Shown in pieces: positions 54,098 through 62,911 of a DNA stretch of 64,000 nucleotides. The notes below the pieces were generated by a model. The model had not been told where the DNA came from and did not search any database. It saw only the letters and a program-made list of their open reading frames with translations. The stretch covers positions 248,001 through 312,000 of the forward strand of contig JBFIKF010000004.1 of the NCBI GenBank assembly GCA_041600415.1, in the 5' to 3' direction. Numbering within the stretch: position 1 is the first letter of the stretch; each line of letters begins with the position of its first letter. Source of the stretch: JBFJKD01 sp041600415. GTDB taxonomy: Bacteria > Pseudomonadota > Gammaproteobacteria > Pseudomonadales > Porticoccaceae. Position numbers and translations under genes: made by a program.

Positions 54098-54769
54098 TTA
54101 CTCCACTTCTTTGCGTCCCACGCAACAATCCGGCGACAGCGCCCAGCGACAGACAAAAATTGCCGCCACGGCCCCGCCCAGGGGCGCGACGATATAGATC
54201 CATAGATGGGTCAGGTTCCCGGAAACCAGCGCGGGGCCAATGGAGCGCGCCGGATTCATCGAAGCGCCGGACACGGGTCCGGCAAACAACGCCTCCATAC
54301 CCACCACGCCACCAATCGTCAGCCCCGCCAGCAAGCCCTGTTCCTTGGAGCCCTCCGCCACGTGGATAATGGTAAACATCAATATAAAAGCCAGTACAAT
54401 TTCCAGCAGCAGGCTTTGCCCCACGGACCCTGCGGGCGCCGTGCTGCCCAGCGTGCCGTGCTCGGGAAACAACAACAGCAGCAGCGCGCTGGCGGTGATC
54501 GCACCAGCCACCTGAGCCGCTACATATGGCCCGATATCCGCAGCGGGAAAACGCCGCGCCACCCAAAAACCAATAGTGACTGCCGGGTTCATATGCGCGC
54601 CGGAAACTTCGCCCAAAGTATGAATCATGGCCATTACCACCAGACCAAACGTTAGCGCCACCCCCAGGTGTCCGATCTGGCCGCCGCTAACACCGTCGAT
54701 AACAATGGCGCCCGTGCCCGCAAATACCAGCACAAAGGTACCGATAAATTCAGCGCAATATCTACGCAT
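54098..54769 (-). CDS. Aquaporin family channel (possibly AqpS-like, arsenite export)
   Basis: A 223-residue six-helix MIP channel with both pore motifs: HMNPAVTIG (about 58-66) and SMNPARSIG (about 175-183). The N-terminus AEFIGTFVLVFAGTG is typical. The C-terminus ends in a hydrophilic tail with a Cys-Cys pair. Pairing with arsC recalls aqpS-arsC of Sinorhizobium, where the channel lets arsenite out; this role is inferred from context. Direct repeats TGAAGTATT (minus strand) lie just upstream of the ATG. Confidence 0.85.
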   Translation of the reverse strand: MRRYCAEFIGTFVLVFAGTGAIVIDGVSGGQIGHLGVALTFGLVVMAMIHTLGEVSGAHMNPAVTIGFWVARRFPAADIGPYVAAQVAGAITASALLLLLFPEHGTLGSTAPAGSVGQSLLLEIVLAFILMFTIIHVAEGSKEQGLLAGLTIGGVVGMEALFAGPVSGASMNPARSIGPALVSGNLTHLWIYIVAPLGGAVAAIFVCRWALSPDCCVGRKEVE

Positions 54770-54784
54770 AAAAATTTCCGAGGC

Positions 54785-54807
54785 AATACTTCAAAACGAA
54801 TACTTCA
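54785..54807. repeat. Two direct 9-bp repeats upstream of the aquaporin-arsC operon
   Basis: AATACTTCA occurs at 54785-54793 and 54799-54807 (TGAAGTATT on the coding strand), with 5 bp between, 16 bp before the aquaporin ATG. The position suits an operator. Confidence 0.5.
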
Positions 54808-54919
54808 GAATAGAGGTAATGAGTGCAGGGCGATGCTCCGCAAACAAGGTATCTATCTTATTTAGCGATGGTGACAGATAAGTGACAACAGGCATTTTTG
54901 CAAACCGGGTCCGCCCAGA

Positions 54920-55312
54920 TTAAACCTGCTCAGCCAAGCGCTGCCACAAAATCGCGCCCCAGATGCCGACAAAAATCAGCATCGCAAAGAATACCGCCGC
55001 CGAACCCTGATCCTTGGCCCGGCCCGCCAGGACATGGCGCTCCTCGCCGATACGATCCACCGCCGCTTCAATCGCGGAATTGAGTAATTCAACCGTCATC
55101 ACCAACACCACCGCGCCCATTAACAGCACAAATTCAAGCGGCGTAGTCGCCAACCAGTAGGCCAGCGGTGCCAGCAGCAATGACAGCCACGCCTCGACGC
55201 GGAACGCCTCCTCGTGGCGGTAACAGGCGGCCAGCCCCTGCAGGGTGTATCGGGCCGCATGCACCACGCGGCGTTCCACCACACCCAGCAATCCAGGCCT
55301 GTCCCCGCTCAC
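54920..55312 (-). CDS. dgkA: Diacylglycerol kinase (DgkA)
   Basis: DgkA recycles diacylglycerol to phosphatidic acid at the inner membrane. The 130-residue protein has three transmembrane segments and the active-site signature ELLNSAIEAAVDR (about 74-86), followed by AKDQGSAAVF. It is slightly longer at the N-terminus than the E. coli enzyme. It overlaps the end of cysE by 4 bp (55309-55312). Confidence 0.94.
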   Translation of the reverse strand: MSGDRPGLLGVVERRVVHAARYTLQGLAACYRHEEAFRVEAWLSLLLAPLAYWLATTPLEFVLLMGAVVLVMTVELLNSAIEAAVDRIGEERHVLAGRAKDQGSAAVFFAMLIFVGIWGAILWQRLAEQV

Positions 55313-56115
55313 GATGCCCTCTGCCCCTCATCGCCGTTGATCTGCTGGTCCATTTCCAGTGCCGGCTGCGCTTCCCGAGGAACTCCGACCACGCGCGCCG
55401 GCACCCCCGCCACCGTGGTGTGAGGGGCGACGGATTCCAGCACCAGACTACCGGCACCTACCTTGGCGCCAGTCCCTACCTCGATGTTACCCAGAATCTT
55501 CGCGCCCACCGAAATCAATACGCCGCGGCGAATGGTGGGATGGCGCGCACCGACGCCGCTGCCACTACCACCAAGTGTCACGGCATGTAGAATGGACACG
55601 TCCTCTTCAATGATGGTGGTTTCACCAATAACCACTCCGGTGGCATGATCCACCATCAGGCCACCGCCAATGGTGGCACCCGGATGAATATCCACCGCAA
55701 AAATTTCCGACATCTGGTTTTGCAGATAACGCGCCAGCTCGCGCCGTTGATGTTGCCACAACCAGTGCGCGACCCGGTAAATCTGCACGGCGTGAAATCC
55801 CTTGAAATACAACAGGGGCATCGAATATTTCTCGCAGGCGGGATCCCGCTCGTAATGGGCGAGTAAATCGCGCCGCATGTTAACGCTTATCGTGCGGTCG
55901 GACGCCATAGCCTCGACAAATAACTGGCGAATCACCAGCGCGGATACCACCGAATTACCGAGCAGTTGCGCGAGGTTGTTGCTGAGCGCTGTCTCGAGGG
56001 AGTCGTGACTAAGTACCGCTGTGTAAAAATAACTGGCCAGCACGGGCTCGTCCCGGGCAGAGTCGCGTACCTCCCCGCAAATAGCCTGCCATAACGTATC
56101 CGTTTTATCTTTCAT
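55309..56115 (-). CDS. cysE: Serine O-acetyltransferase
   Basis: CysE makes O-acetylserine, the acceptor for cysteine synthesis. The 268-residue protein has the N-terminal helical SATase domain (about 1-140) and the left-handed beta-helix of hexapeptide repeats (about 140-240), with DIHPGATIGGGLMVDHATG holding the catalytic Asp/His pair. The C-terminal tail is short and acidic. It precedes dgkA with a 4-bp overlap. Confidence 0.95.
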   Translation of the reverse strand: MKDKTDTLWQAICGEVRDSARDEPVLASYFYTAVLSHDSLETALSNNLAQLLGNSVVSALVIRQLFVEAMASDRTISVNMRRDLLAHYERDPACEKYSMPLLYFKGFHAVQIYRVAHWLWQHQRRELARYLQNQMSEIFAVDIHPGATIGGGLMVDHATGVVIGETTIIEEDVSILHAVTLGGSGSGVGARHPTIRRGVLISVGAKILGNIEVGTGAKVGAGSLVLESVAPHTTVAGVPARVVGVPREAQPALEMDQQINGDEGQRAS

Positions 56116-56163
56116 CGTCTCACACCACCATCGCTGCGGGAATATCGCCGATAACCCTCGCGG

Positions 56164-56847
56164 TTACAAGCGCACATAACGCTCGAAAATTTCATCGAGA
56201 CTGTCCAGCACCACCGTTTTCAATGCCAGGTCCGATGCCTCGAGTAACTCGCGCACCACTGCTGGCTGCAACCATTGCTCGTACTGAGTCGCAATCGGGA
56301 GATAGCTCAAATGCCAGGGTTCCGGTGCAATGCCGCCGCGGTCAGTTTGATAGGGACGAAAAAATCCGCCCGATGCAGCGTCGATAACTTGATCGAGCCA
56401 GCAATGCAGCGCATAGAATGGCCCGCCCTCAACACACTCGTCCGCCGTTAAGCGAACCAGGTAAGCATCGTCCACGGCACTCCCATCCCAGACATCGATA
56501 TCCGTGCCCCAGTGGTGACGAGACGTTCCGGGCAACGCGGACCAGCGCAATATAGCCCACATTTTCTCCCGTTCCGAGAGCGCCTCCAGAGCCAGAGGTT
56601 GGCCCGCCTGATCCAGCACCGGACGACGACCGTCGGCCTTGGCGTTCCAGATCGCCAGTTGGCGCTCAAAGGAGCGAAAACCACTGGCCACGCGTAGTGC
56701 GAAACCTGCCTGCTGCGCCTGCTCACATAGTTGTCCAAGGGGTGCCACTACATCCCGGTGCACTAGGCATTGGTCACGCCACCCAATCAGGTGTGACTCG
56801 GTGCGCCCGGTTGCCGCAGCAATCCACTGTGCTGTGCTGTCTGTCAT
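56164..56847 (-). CDS. M15 family metallopeptidase (D-Ala-D-Ala carboxypeptidase type)
   Basis: This 227-residue protein has the zinc motifs of the M15B group: SRHHWGTDID (about 114-123, H-x6-D), and EPWHLSY (about 185-191) with the second His. The GFRSFERQLAIWN stretch precedes the site. No signal peptide is evident, so whether it acts on the cell wall or on cytoplasmic muropeptides is unclear. The gene lies between slyX and cysE on the same strand. Confidence 0.85.
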   Translation of the reverse strand: MTDSTAQWIAAATGRTESHLIGWRDQCLVHRDVVAPLGQLCEQAQQAGFALRVASGFRSFERQLAIWNAKADGRRPVLDQAGQPLALEALSEREKMWAILRWSALPGTSRHHWGTDIDVWDGSAVDDAYLVRLTADECVEGGPFYALHCWLDQVIDAASGGFFRPYQTDRGGIAPEPWHLSYLPIATQYEQWLQPAVVRELLEASDLALKTVVLDSLDEIFERYVRL

Positions 56848-56939
56848 TTTTATCTATCGCCAATTGAATTCGGAGAGCGCTGGCGCGACGAACGAACAAG
56901 CAAAAAGTGTCGCACGAGCACGTAATAACCACCTGTCAG

Positions 56940-57173
56940 CTAATAGTGGGGTGGCGTTTCCCGCTGCGGGCTATCTCCGTCGTCCGGTGTCGCGCCCTGG
57001 GCCCGCTGCTCCGCCAGATCTCTGACGTAGTCGGTTAAACGGCGACAGGTGTCCATCAGGCTATCCAGAGTCTGCTGCTGGCGATAGACCGCCTCGCCAA
57101 GGGCTTTTATCGCGTCTTCCTGAAAAGCGAGCTTAACTTCAATGTCGGTCAGGCGTTGCTCTATCATGGGCAT
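56940..57173 (-). CDS. slyX: SlyX family protein
   Basis: SlyX proteins are short coiled-coil proteins of unknown function. The 77-residue product has the family pattern RLTDIEVKLAFQEDAIKALGEAVYRQQQTLDSL and a variable, charged tail. Two close ATGs at 57173 and 57167 are possible; GGAG is 3 and 9 nt upstream, so the second may be used. Confidence 0.88.
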   Translation of the reverse strand: MPMIEQRLTDIEVKLAFQEDAIKALGEAVYRQQQTLDSLMDTCRRLTDYVRDLAEQRAQGATPDDGDSPQRETPPHY

Positions 57174-57217
57174 GAACTCCGGTTGTGGCCGAATCGGAAC
57201 TTCGACAGTCGGTGAAT

Positions 57218-57682
57218 TTAGCGCGGCGCCGGTGAGTTAGCCCCGCCCAGAACACCCCGATCCACCACGGTTATCGGTACCGGCCACCAGCGGTTGTGCA
57301 GAGTCGTTTCGAGTTCGTACTCCACATCAGCTGGCGCCGCGAGCCAACCGGTAACCGTGCGCAAACTGCTAAGCAAATTCACGGTGGCGTCCACATCTAC
57401 CAGCGAGCGCCCAAATGGGGCAACCGAAACTGCTTCGGCCGTTACGCCGCTCATAACCCGCGCGCCGTTCAAGGCCAGATCGTAGGTCAACCCCGAGACA
57501 TTAAGGGCGCGACGACCTCTGTTAACAACCTGTAATCGGACCAGAAAGCGGGGTGCCAACCCGGACGACGCCAGCGGGATAACATCGACCAGATGCACCT
57601 CGGGGTGCTGCTCTGGAACCGTGAACTGCGCGCAGCCCCCGAGCAGAAGAAAGGTTAGTATTAACGTTGCTACTGCACGCAC
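57218..57682 (-). CDS. LEA type 2 family lipoprotein
   Basis: This 154-residue lipoprotein is homologous in layout to LEA14/WHy-domain proteins, which are implicated in stress tolerance. GTG at 57682 is chosen because a perfect AGGAGG lies 6 nt upstream; the ATG at 57745 lacks a ribosome site and would disrupt the signal peptide. The signal ends in LLGGC, so the Cys is lipidated. The WHy-like beta domain covers about 30-150, with APRFLVRLQVVNRGRRALNVSGLTYDLALNG. Confidence 0.85.
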   Translation of the reverse strand: MRAVATLILTFLLLGGCAQFTVPEQHPEVHLVDVIPLASSGLAPRFLVRLQVVNRGRRALNVSGLTYDLALNGARVMSGVTAEAVSVAPFGRSLVDVDATVNLLSSLRTVTGWLAAPADVEYELETTLHNRWWPVPITVVDRGVLGGANSPAPR

Positions 57683-57840
57683 GACCTGCCTCCTGCGGCT
57701 ATCCGACTGACTTGCAAACACCAAAGCCGCCGCTGGTGCAGGCAAATACCTGATGGATGGTAATCACTTCACCGCAGGCGCTAATGACACCTGCACCTCG
57801 CCACCGTTGTGTCATACTTGGCCCGTTGCCGCGGACGTCA

Positions 57841-57867
57841 TTGAATTTTTTCGCGCAGCCCTTATCT
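57841..57867 (+). promoter_or_regulatory. Possible heat-shock-type promoter of htpX
   Basis: TTGAAT (57841-57846) and CCCTTATCT (57859-57867) are 12 bp apart, resembling a sigma-32 promoter. A sigma-70 reading with TCTTAT at 57865 is equally possible. Confidence 0.3.
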
Positions 57868-57920
57868 TATACAGTGACGTCAGTCAAAACCATGCTTGAC
57901 TATCCCCACAGGAGGTTTTT

Positions 57921-58814
57921 GTGTTGCGAATTGGGTTATTTTTGGCCACTAACATCGCCATTCTGGCGCTGGTCAGTATTATTTTCAAAGCATTGGGCCT
58001 GGAACACTACCTGAGCCAACAGGGCATGGAGTCCAATCTCACCGTGTTGTTGGTGTTCTGCGGTATATTTGGTATGGCGGGGTCGATGATTTCCCTGCTG
58101 ATGTCCAAGTTTCTCGCCAAACGGGGAACCGGCACGCAAATTATCGAAAATCCCACCAACGCGAACGAACGCTGGTTGCTCGACACGGTGGCGGAGCTGG
58201 CCCGCAAAGCCGATATCGACATGCCGGAAGTGGGCATATTCCCGGCTCAGCAATCTAACGCGTTTGCCACCGGCTGGAACAAAAACAAGGCACTGGTAGC
58301 TGTCAGTGCCGGCCTGCTCAATCGCTTTGACAAGGAAGAGATTCGCGCCGTACTGGCTCACGAAATTGGCCACGTGGCCAATGGCGATATGATTACTCTC
58401 GCGCTGGTACAGGGTGTGGTAAACACCTTTGTGATGTTTTTCGCGCGTATCATTGGTTCATTTATTGATCGCGCGGTTTTCAAAAACGAACGCGGCCACG
58501 GCATCGGCTATTTTGTGACGGTCATGGTGCTACAGGTGGTACTCGGTATTTTGGCGTCGACCATCGTTATGTGGTTCTCACGCTGGCGTGAATTTCGCGC
58601 CGACGCCGCCGGCGCTCATCTGGCAACCCGCGCAGGCATGATCGGGGCCCTGCAACGGCTACAGGCCGAAGCGGAGGCCCATATTCCCAGTGCGATGCCC
58701 GACACTATGACCGCACTTGGCATTTCCGGTGGCTGGAAAAAACACGCAAGTCGACTGTTTATGACCCATCCGCCCCTCGAAGAGCGGATTGAAGCACTGC
58801 GTCGGGGCCTGTAA
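57921..58814 (+). CDS. htpX: HtpX, heat-shock membrane zinc protease
   Basis: HtpX degrades misfolded membrane proteins together with FtsH. The 297-residue protein has two N-terminal membrane segments (about 5-25 and 37-60), the zinc motif HEIGH (about 143-147), two further segments and the Glu of RWREFRADAAG. The start is GTG at 57921, with AGGAGG 5 nt upstream at 57910-57915. Length and motifs are canonical. Confidence 0.95.
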   Translation: MLRIGLFLATNIAILALVSIIFKALGLEHYLSQQGMESNLTVLLVFCGIFGMAGSMISLLMSKFLAKRGTGTQIIENPTNANERWLLDTVAELARKADIDMPEVGIFPAQQSNAFATGWNKNKALVAVSAGLLNRFDKEEIRAVLAHEIGHVANGDMITLALVQGVVNTFVMFFARIIGSFIDRAVFKNERGHGIGYFVTVMVLQVVLGILASTIVMWFSRWREFRADAAGAHLATRAGMIGALQRLQAEAEAHIPSAMPDTMTALGISGGWKKHASRLFMTHPPLEERIEALRRGL

Positions 58815-58833
58815 TCACCCCGGCTAATGCTCC

Positions 58834-59166
58834 GTGACTGATCCGTCCGCTCCGCTCTGTCGAGTGGAAGATATTCCGCAGGGCGCAAGCCGCGGATTCG
58901 ACCGGGTAAACGCACCCAACCTGTTCGCCGTGCGCAACGGCGAACAGGTCTATCTCTACCGCAACCTGTGTCCGCATGCCGGTTTTGAACTCAACTGGCT
59001 GCCGGATAAATTTCTCGATATCGACAACGAATATATTCTCTGCACCGCCCACGGTGCCCTGTTCGATATAGCCAGCGGTCTGTGTGTGGCCGGGCCCTGT
59101 GCTGGCGCTTACCTGCATCCGATCAAGTTCCATATTGCCGCTGGCGGTATTTATATCGACGAGTAA
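58834..59166 (+). CDS. Rieske [2Fe-2S] protein, small ferredoxin type
   Basis: A 110-residue protein with the Rieske ligands C46-x-H48 and C70-x2-H73 (NLCPH and CTAHG). It has no membrane anchor and resembles the ferredoxin components of Rieske-type oxygenases or small nitrite-reductase-like subunits. It starts at a GTG 19 bp after htpX. No oxygenase component is encoded nearby, so its electron partner is unknown. Confidence 0.88.
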   Translation: MTDPSAPLCRVEDIPQGASRGFDRVNAPNLFAVRNGEQVYLYRNLCPHAGFELNWLPDKFLDIDNEYILCTAHGALFDIASGLCVAGPCAGAYLHPIKFHIAAGGIYIDE

Positions 59167-59302
59167 CCACCGCGCCACGCGGCGGTTCGAACCACATACC
59201 TCGAACCACATACCACAGACTCTGTTGTCGCCACCGATGCCTTACCCTACAATCCACCGCTCAAATTATTTATGATCGAATGAGCAATAGAGGACTGGCA
59301 CC

Positions 59303-59695
59303 ATGAGCAAGGTCGAAGATCAGTTAGCCATTCGCGAGCTGGCGGCACGCTACAACCGGGCATTTGATTACGGTGATCCAGAGGCGTGGGCGGCCTGCTT
59401 TACCGCTGACGGCACCTTTAACATGGGCAGTAAAACCCTCGCGGCAGGTAACGAGGCCCTGCTGGCCTTCGCTAAAAAAGTTATCCCCACCATGACTATC
59501 AAACACTGCACCACCGACGCGATTGTCGAAGTGGATGGGGACAGTGCCACCCACGACGCCTACCTGATTGTGCTAAACACCAAGGAAAAGGTGTATGTAG
59601 CGGATTCTGGTCGCTACCAGGATCGTGTCGTAAAAATAAACGGCGAATGGAAATTCCAGCAGCGCATCGTAGAAATTGACGGCAAAAAAGGTTAA
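59303..59695 (+). CDS. SnoaL-like / nuclear transport factor 2-like protein
   Basis: A 130-residue cone-shaped alpha+beta barrel protein. IRELAARYNRAFDYGDPEAWAACFTADGTF is the typical SnoaL opening. Such proteins are small isomerases, cyclases or hydrolases of diverse substrates, or binding proteins. It is 51 bp upstream of the alcohol dehydrogenase gene and may work on the same compound. Confidence 0.8.
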   Translation: MSKVEDQLAIRELAARYNRAFDYGDPEAWAACFTADGTFNMGSKTLAAGNEALLAFAKKVIPTMTIKHCTTDAIVEVDGDSATHDAYLIVLNTKEKVYVADSGRYQDRVVKINGEWKFQQRIVEIDGKKG

Positions 59696-59746
59696 CCAAG
59701 TACAACTCAATCTCACTATAGACACCGAATCCGAACTGGAGGACAT

Positions 59747-60853
59747 ATGAAGATAACCGCAGCGGTTGTGCGCGAGAAATCAAAACCTTTTAGCATCGAA
59801 CAGTTGCAGCTCGAAGAACCTCGCGATGACGAAGTATTAGTCAAGGTGGTGGCAACCGGCGTCTGCCATACCGACATCACTGTACGCGACCAATACTATC
59901 CGGTGCCATTGCCCGCCGTACTTGGCCACGAAGGTTCGGGGATTGTTGAAAAAGTGGGTGCCAGCGTGACCAAGGTCCAGCCGGGAGACTATGTTGTCCT
60001 GAGTTACCTGCCGTGCGGACAGTGCGTCAAATGCCACGGCGGTACACCCGCCTACTGCGATCTGATGTTTCCCTATAATTTCGGTGGCGGGCGCCTCGAC
60101 GGCTCGACCCCGATCAGTGACGGAGGCGACCGCATTAGTGGCTTTTTCTTTGGTCAATCTTCGTTTGCCACCCACGCGCTGGCCAATCAACGCAATGTGG
60201 TTAAAGTGAGGAAGGACGCCCCATTAAAATTGCTTGGCCCACTCGGCTGCGGCATTCAGACCGGCGCTGGCGGCGTGTTAAACAGTCTCGCGCCGGAAGC
60301 CGGAACCTCTATCGCCATCTTTGGCGCCGGGGCGGTAGGCCTGAGCGCGGTGATGGCTGCGCGGGTTTGCGGCTGCACCAAGATCATTGCCATCGACCTG
60401 AATGGGGAACGACTAAACTTGGCCAAAGAGCTTGGCGCTACGGACATTATTAACCCTCGCGATGGGGGTAATACGGTGGAAATTATTCAGGGTATGACCG
60501 GCACTGGCGTAAATTACTCCCTGGAAACAACTGCAGTGCCAACGGTGCTACGCCAGGCCGTGGAATCGCTGACCACCACCGGCGTGTGCGGACTGATTGG
60601 CGGCGCGCCCATGGGTACCGAGTTCACACTGGATATGAATAATATTTTGTTTGGACGTACTCTGCGCGGCATCGTCGAGGGGGACAGCGTCGCCGATATA
60701 TTTATCCCCCGGCTGATTGATCTGCATATGCAGGGCAGATTCCCGTTTGATCGATTGATTAAATTCTACCCTCTCGACAAAATCAACGAGGCGATCACCG
60801 ACGCGGAAAGTGGCTCGACCATAAAACCGGTACTGGAAATTTCAGCCGAATAA
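59747..60853 (+). CDS. Zinc-dependent alcohol dehydrogenase (aryl-alcohol type)
   Basis: A 368-residue medium-chain dehydrogenase. It has GVCHTDITVRDQYYP (catalytic zinc Cys about 37), GHEGSGIVEKVG, and the structural-zinc cysteines CGQCVKCHGGTPAYC (about 90-104). The nucleotide-binding motif is GAGAVGLSAVMAA and the acidic end of the following strand (AIDLNG) predicts NAD. It resembles benzyl-alcohol dehydrogenases such as XylB and TerPD. GGAGG lies 5 nt before the ATG. Confidence 0.88.
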   Translation: MKITAAVVREKSKPFSIEQLQLEEPRDDEVLVKVVATGVCHTDITVRDQYYPVPLPAVLGHEGSGIVEKVGASVTKVQPGDYVVLSYLPCGQCVKCHGGTPAYCDLMFPYNFGGGRLDGSTPISDGGDRISGFFFGQSSFATHALANQRNVVKVRKDAPLKLLGPLGCGIQTGAGGVLNSLAPEAGTSIAIFGAGAVGLSAVMAARVCGCTKIIAIDLNGERLNLAKELGATDIINPRDGGNTVEIIQGMTGTGVNYSLETTAVPTVLRQAVESLTTTGVCGLIGGAPMGTEFTLDMNNILFGRTLRGIVEGDSVADIFIPRLIDLHMQGRFPFDRLIKFYPLDKINEAITDAESGSTIKPVLEISAE

Positions 60854-60912
60854 CACCAGGGTAGAACGTGGCGCAAAACGCCCCAAGACAAACCTTTATT
60901 GTTCTCCGGTGA

Positions 60913-60944
60913 GACACCCCAGTATCGTCCACTGCTGGGGTGTC
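60913..60944. repeat. 10-bp perfect inverted repeat between the dehydrogenase and sfsA
   Basis: GACACCCCAG (60913-60922) and CTGGGGTGTC (60935-60944) lie in the gap between two convergent genes. No T-run follows on either strand, so this could be a transcript-end hairpin with Rho or without. Confidence 0.5.
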
Positions 60945-61010
60945 GCGGCCACGTACGCTAATCAATTCTGTCCGATTTTTAGCCAACCTGCGCGGCAAAC
61001 GCCTGATGCA

Positions 61011-61733
61011 CTACGCGATGGGACTCTCGCTACAATCCACATCAATTTTTTGCTCGATGGCGATCTCTTCCGGCGCCATACGACACTTGTAAGCAAGTAT
61101 CTCCACACCGTTAGCCATCGCCGTGCGCAACATCGTGCCGTACTCGGAATCAATTTCATCGGCGGGCGCCACCCGTTCAATGCCGGAGTGCTGCACGCAA
61201 AACACCAATACCGCGCGATGCCCGGCGGCGACCATGGCCACCAGCTCGCGCAAATGTTTGGCACCGCGGGCGGTGATCGCATCGGGAAATAACCCCAGCC
61301 CCTGAGGCATTCCCAGGGTGACGTTTTTGACCTCGACGAAACACTTTTCCCCATCCCGTTCCAATAACAGATCAATACGGCTGTTTTCGCTGCCGTAACG
61401 CACTTCTGAGCGCAATGTTGGGTAACCCTGCAACTCGCTGATCACACCATTTTCAATTCCTTCTCTGACCAGCACATTGGGCCGCGCCGTATTGATACCA
61501 GCCATGGCGCCAGCAGGCGTGGTGACAATTTCCAGGGTGCCCGGCAGTTTGCGCTTGGGGTTATCGCTGCGGGAATACCAGCAGTGGGTGCCCGGCACCA
61601 TACAATTTTTCATGGAACCGGTGTTGGCACAATGCACCGTGAGCACTTCACCATTGGCCAGTTCAATATCCGCCAGAAACCGTTTGTAGCGACGCAGGAA
61701 CACTCCCCGCTCAAGGACGGGTCTGATTTTCAT
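61011..61733 (-). CDS. sfsA: SfsA family protein
   Basis: SfsA is a DNA-binding or nuclease-fold protein once linked to sugar fermentation; its role is unclear. The 240-residue protein begins MKIRPVLERGVFLRRYKRFLAD and contains CANTGSMKNCMVPG (about 34-47) and CFVEVKNVTL (about 129-138), with the conserved acidic/Lys nuclease-like motif. It overlaps the aminotransferase gene by 4 bp (61730-61733). Confidence 0.93.
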   Translation of the reverse strand: MKIRPVLERGVFLRRYKRFLADIELANGEVLTVHCANTGSMKNCMVPGTHCWYSRSDNPKRKLPGTLEIVTTPAGAMAGINTARPNVLVREGIENGVISELQGYPTLRSEVRYGSENSRIDLLLERDGEKCFVEVKNVTLGMPQGLGLFPDAITARGAKHLRELVAMVAAGHRAVLVFCVQHSGIERVAPADEIDSEYGTMLRTAMANGVEILAYKCRMAPEEIAIEQKIDVDCSESPIA

Positions 61734-62911
61734 CCTGCCTGACGCAGCGCTTTGCGCATTCTTTGCACCGCCTGCTCGAGCCTGGGCAGGGACTCGGTAT
61801 AGGAAAAACGTACATGCTGGCGTGCCAGATGGTGGCCAAAATCCGTGCCGGGCGTAAACGCCACGCCAACCCGTTCGAGCATATCCCAGCAGAACGCTTC
61901 GCTGTCCTCAGCCAGGTTTTCAATACCAGCGTAGACATAAAAAGCACCGGCCGGCACATGGGGAATAGAGAACCCCAGCTCCCGCAACGCGGGCACCAGA
62001 AAATCCCGGCGCCGCCGCAACTCTTCGCGCCGCTCCTCCATAATATCCAGAGTCGTCGGTGTAAACGCCGCCAGGGCCGCGTACTGGGCAATGCTGGGTG
62101 GCGAGATAAAAAAGTTCTGGGCCATAATATTGACAGGTTCCAATGCTCCTTCCGGAACCACCATCCACCCCAGCCGCCAGCCCGTCATACCGAAATATTT
62201 GGAAAAACTGTTGATCACATAGGCCTGATCAGTGATTTCAAGCAGGGACGCAATCGGCTGGTCGTACACCAGACCGTGATATAGCTCATCCATCACTAGC
62301 ACGCCATTTCTGTGCGCGACGGTCTCGTAGAGAGAGCGCTGGTTTTGCTGAGTAATAATTTCACCCGTAGGATTACTCGGGGAGGCGACCATCACGCCGA
62401 TGGTATTGTCGCGCCACTGGCCATCGACGGCCTCCGCGGTTAGCTGATAAGCATTGTGCGCCTCGACTGGCACCAGTTGGGGTTCGCCGCCAGCGCGGCG
62501 CACAAAATTGGCATTACACGGATATCCCGGATCGGGAAGTAAAAAGCCCTCACCTGGATTGATCAGTAAATCACAAATCATACCCAGCGCGGCGCTGCTC
62601 CCGGTGGTGACAACCACCCGTTGCGGATTGATATCGACCCCGTAGCGGTACTTGCAGAAGGTCGCAATTGCTTCACGCAACTCAGCTATTCCCAGTGCTG
62701 GCGTATAGTGGGTGCGCCCCTGGGCCAGCGCGCGATTGGCGGCTTCGACAATCGGCTGCGCCGTGGCAAATGAAGGCTCCCCCGCCTCCATACGGATGAT
62801 ATCCCGGCCCTTGGCCTGCAGTTTTACCGCTGCTTCCAGGAAGTCGACTACCTTAAACGACGTCATACCGGCGATTCGGTCGGCGGTTCTTAACTTGTTG
62901 TTAGCGCTCAT
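61730..62911 (-). CDS. PLP-dependent aminotransferase, class I
   Basis: A 393-residue fold-type I aminotransferase. ASPSNPTGE (about 172-180), MDELYHGLVYD (about 207-217) with the PLP Asp/Tyr, and the Schiff-base Lys in SFSKYFGMTGWRLGW (about 234-248) are all present. The substrate is unknown. The ATG at 62911 has GAGGAAAG just upstream. This gene is also next to dksA in Pseudomonas. It overlaps sfsA by 4 bp. Confidence 0.92.
   Translation of the reverse strand: MSANNKLRTADRIAGMTSFKVVDFLEAAVKLQAKGRDIIRMEAGEPSFATAQPIVEAANRALAQGRTHYTPALGIAELREAIATFCKYRYGVDINPQRVVVTTGSSAALGMICDLLINPGEGFLLPDPGYPCNANFVRRAGGEPQLVPVEAHNAYQLTAEAVDGQWRDNTIGVMVASPSNPTGEIITQQNQRSLYETVAHRNGVLVMDELYHGLVYDQPIASLLEITDQAYVINSFSKYFGMTGWRLGWMVVPEGALEPVNIMAQNFFISPPSIAQYAALAAFTPTTLDIMEERREELRRRRDFLVPALRELGFSIPHVPAGAFYVYAGIENLAEDSEAFCWDMLERVGVAFTPGTDFGHHLARQHVRFSYTESLPRLEQAVQRMRKALRQAG

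Noticed and set aside
54872..54891. Short direct repeat GTGACA in the gap after dgkA
   Set aside because: Only 6 bp, spaced without an associated promoter; could be chance.
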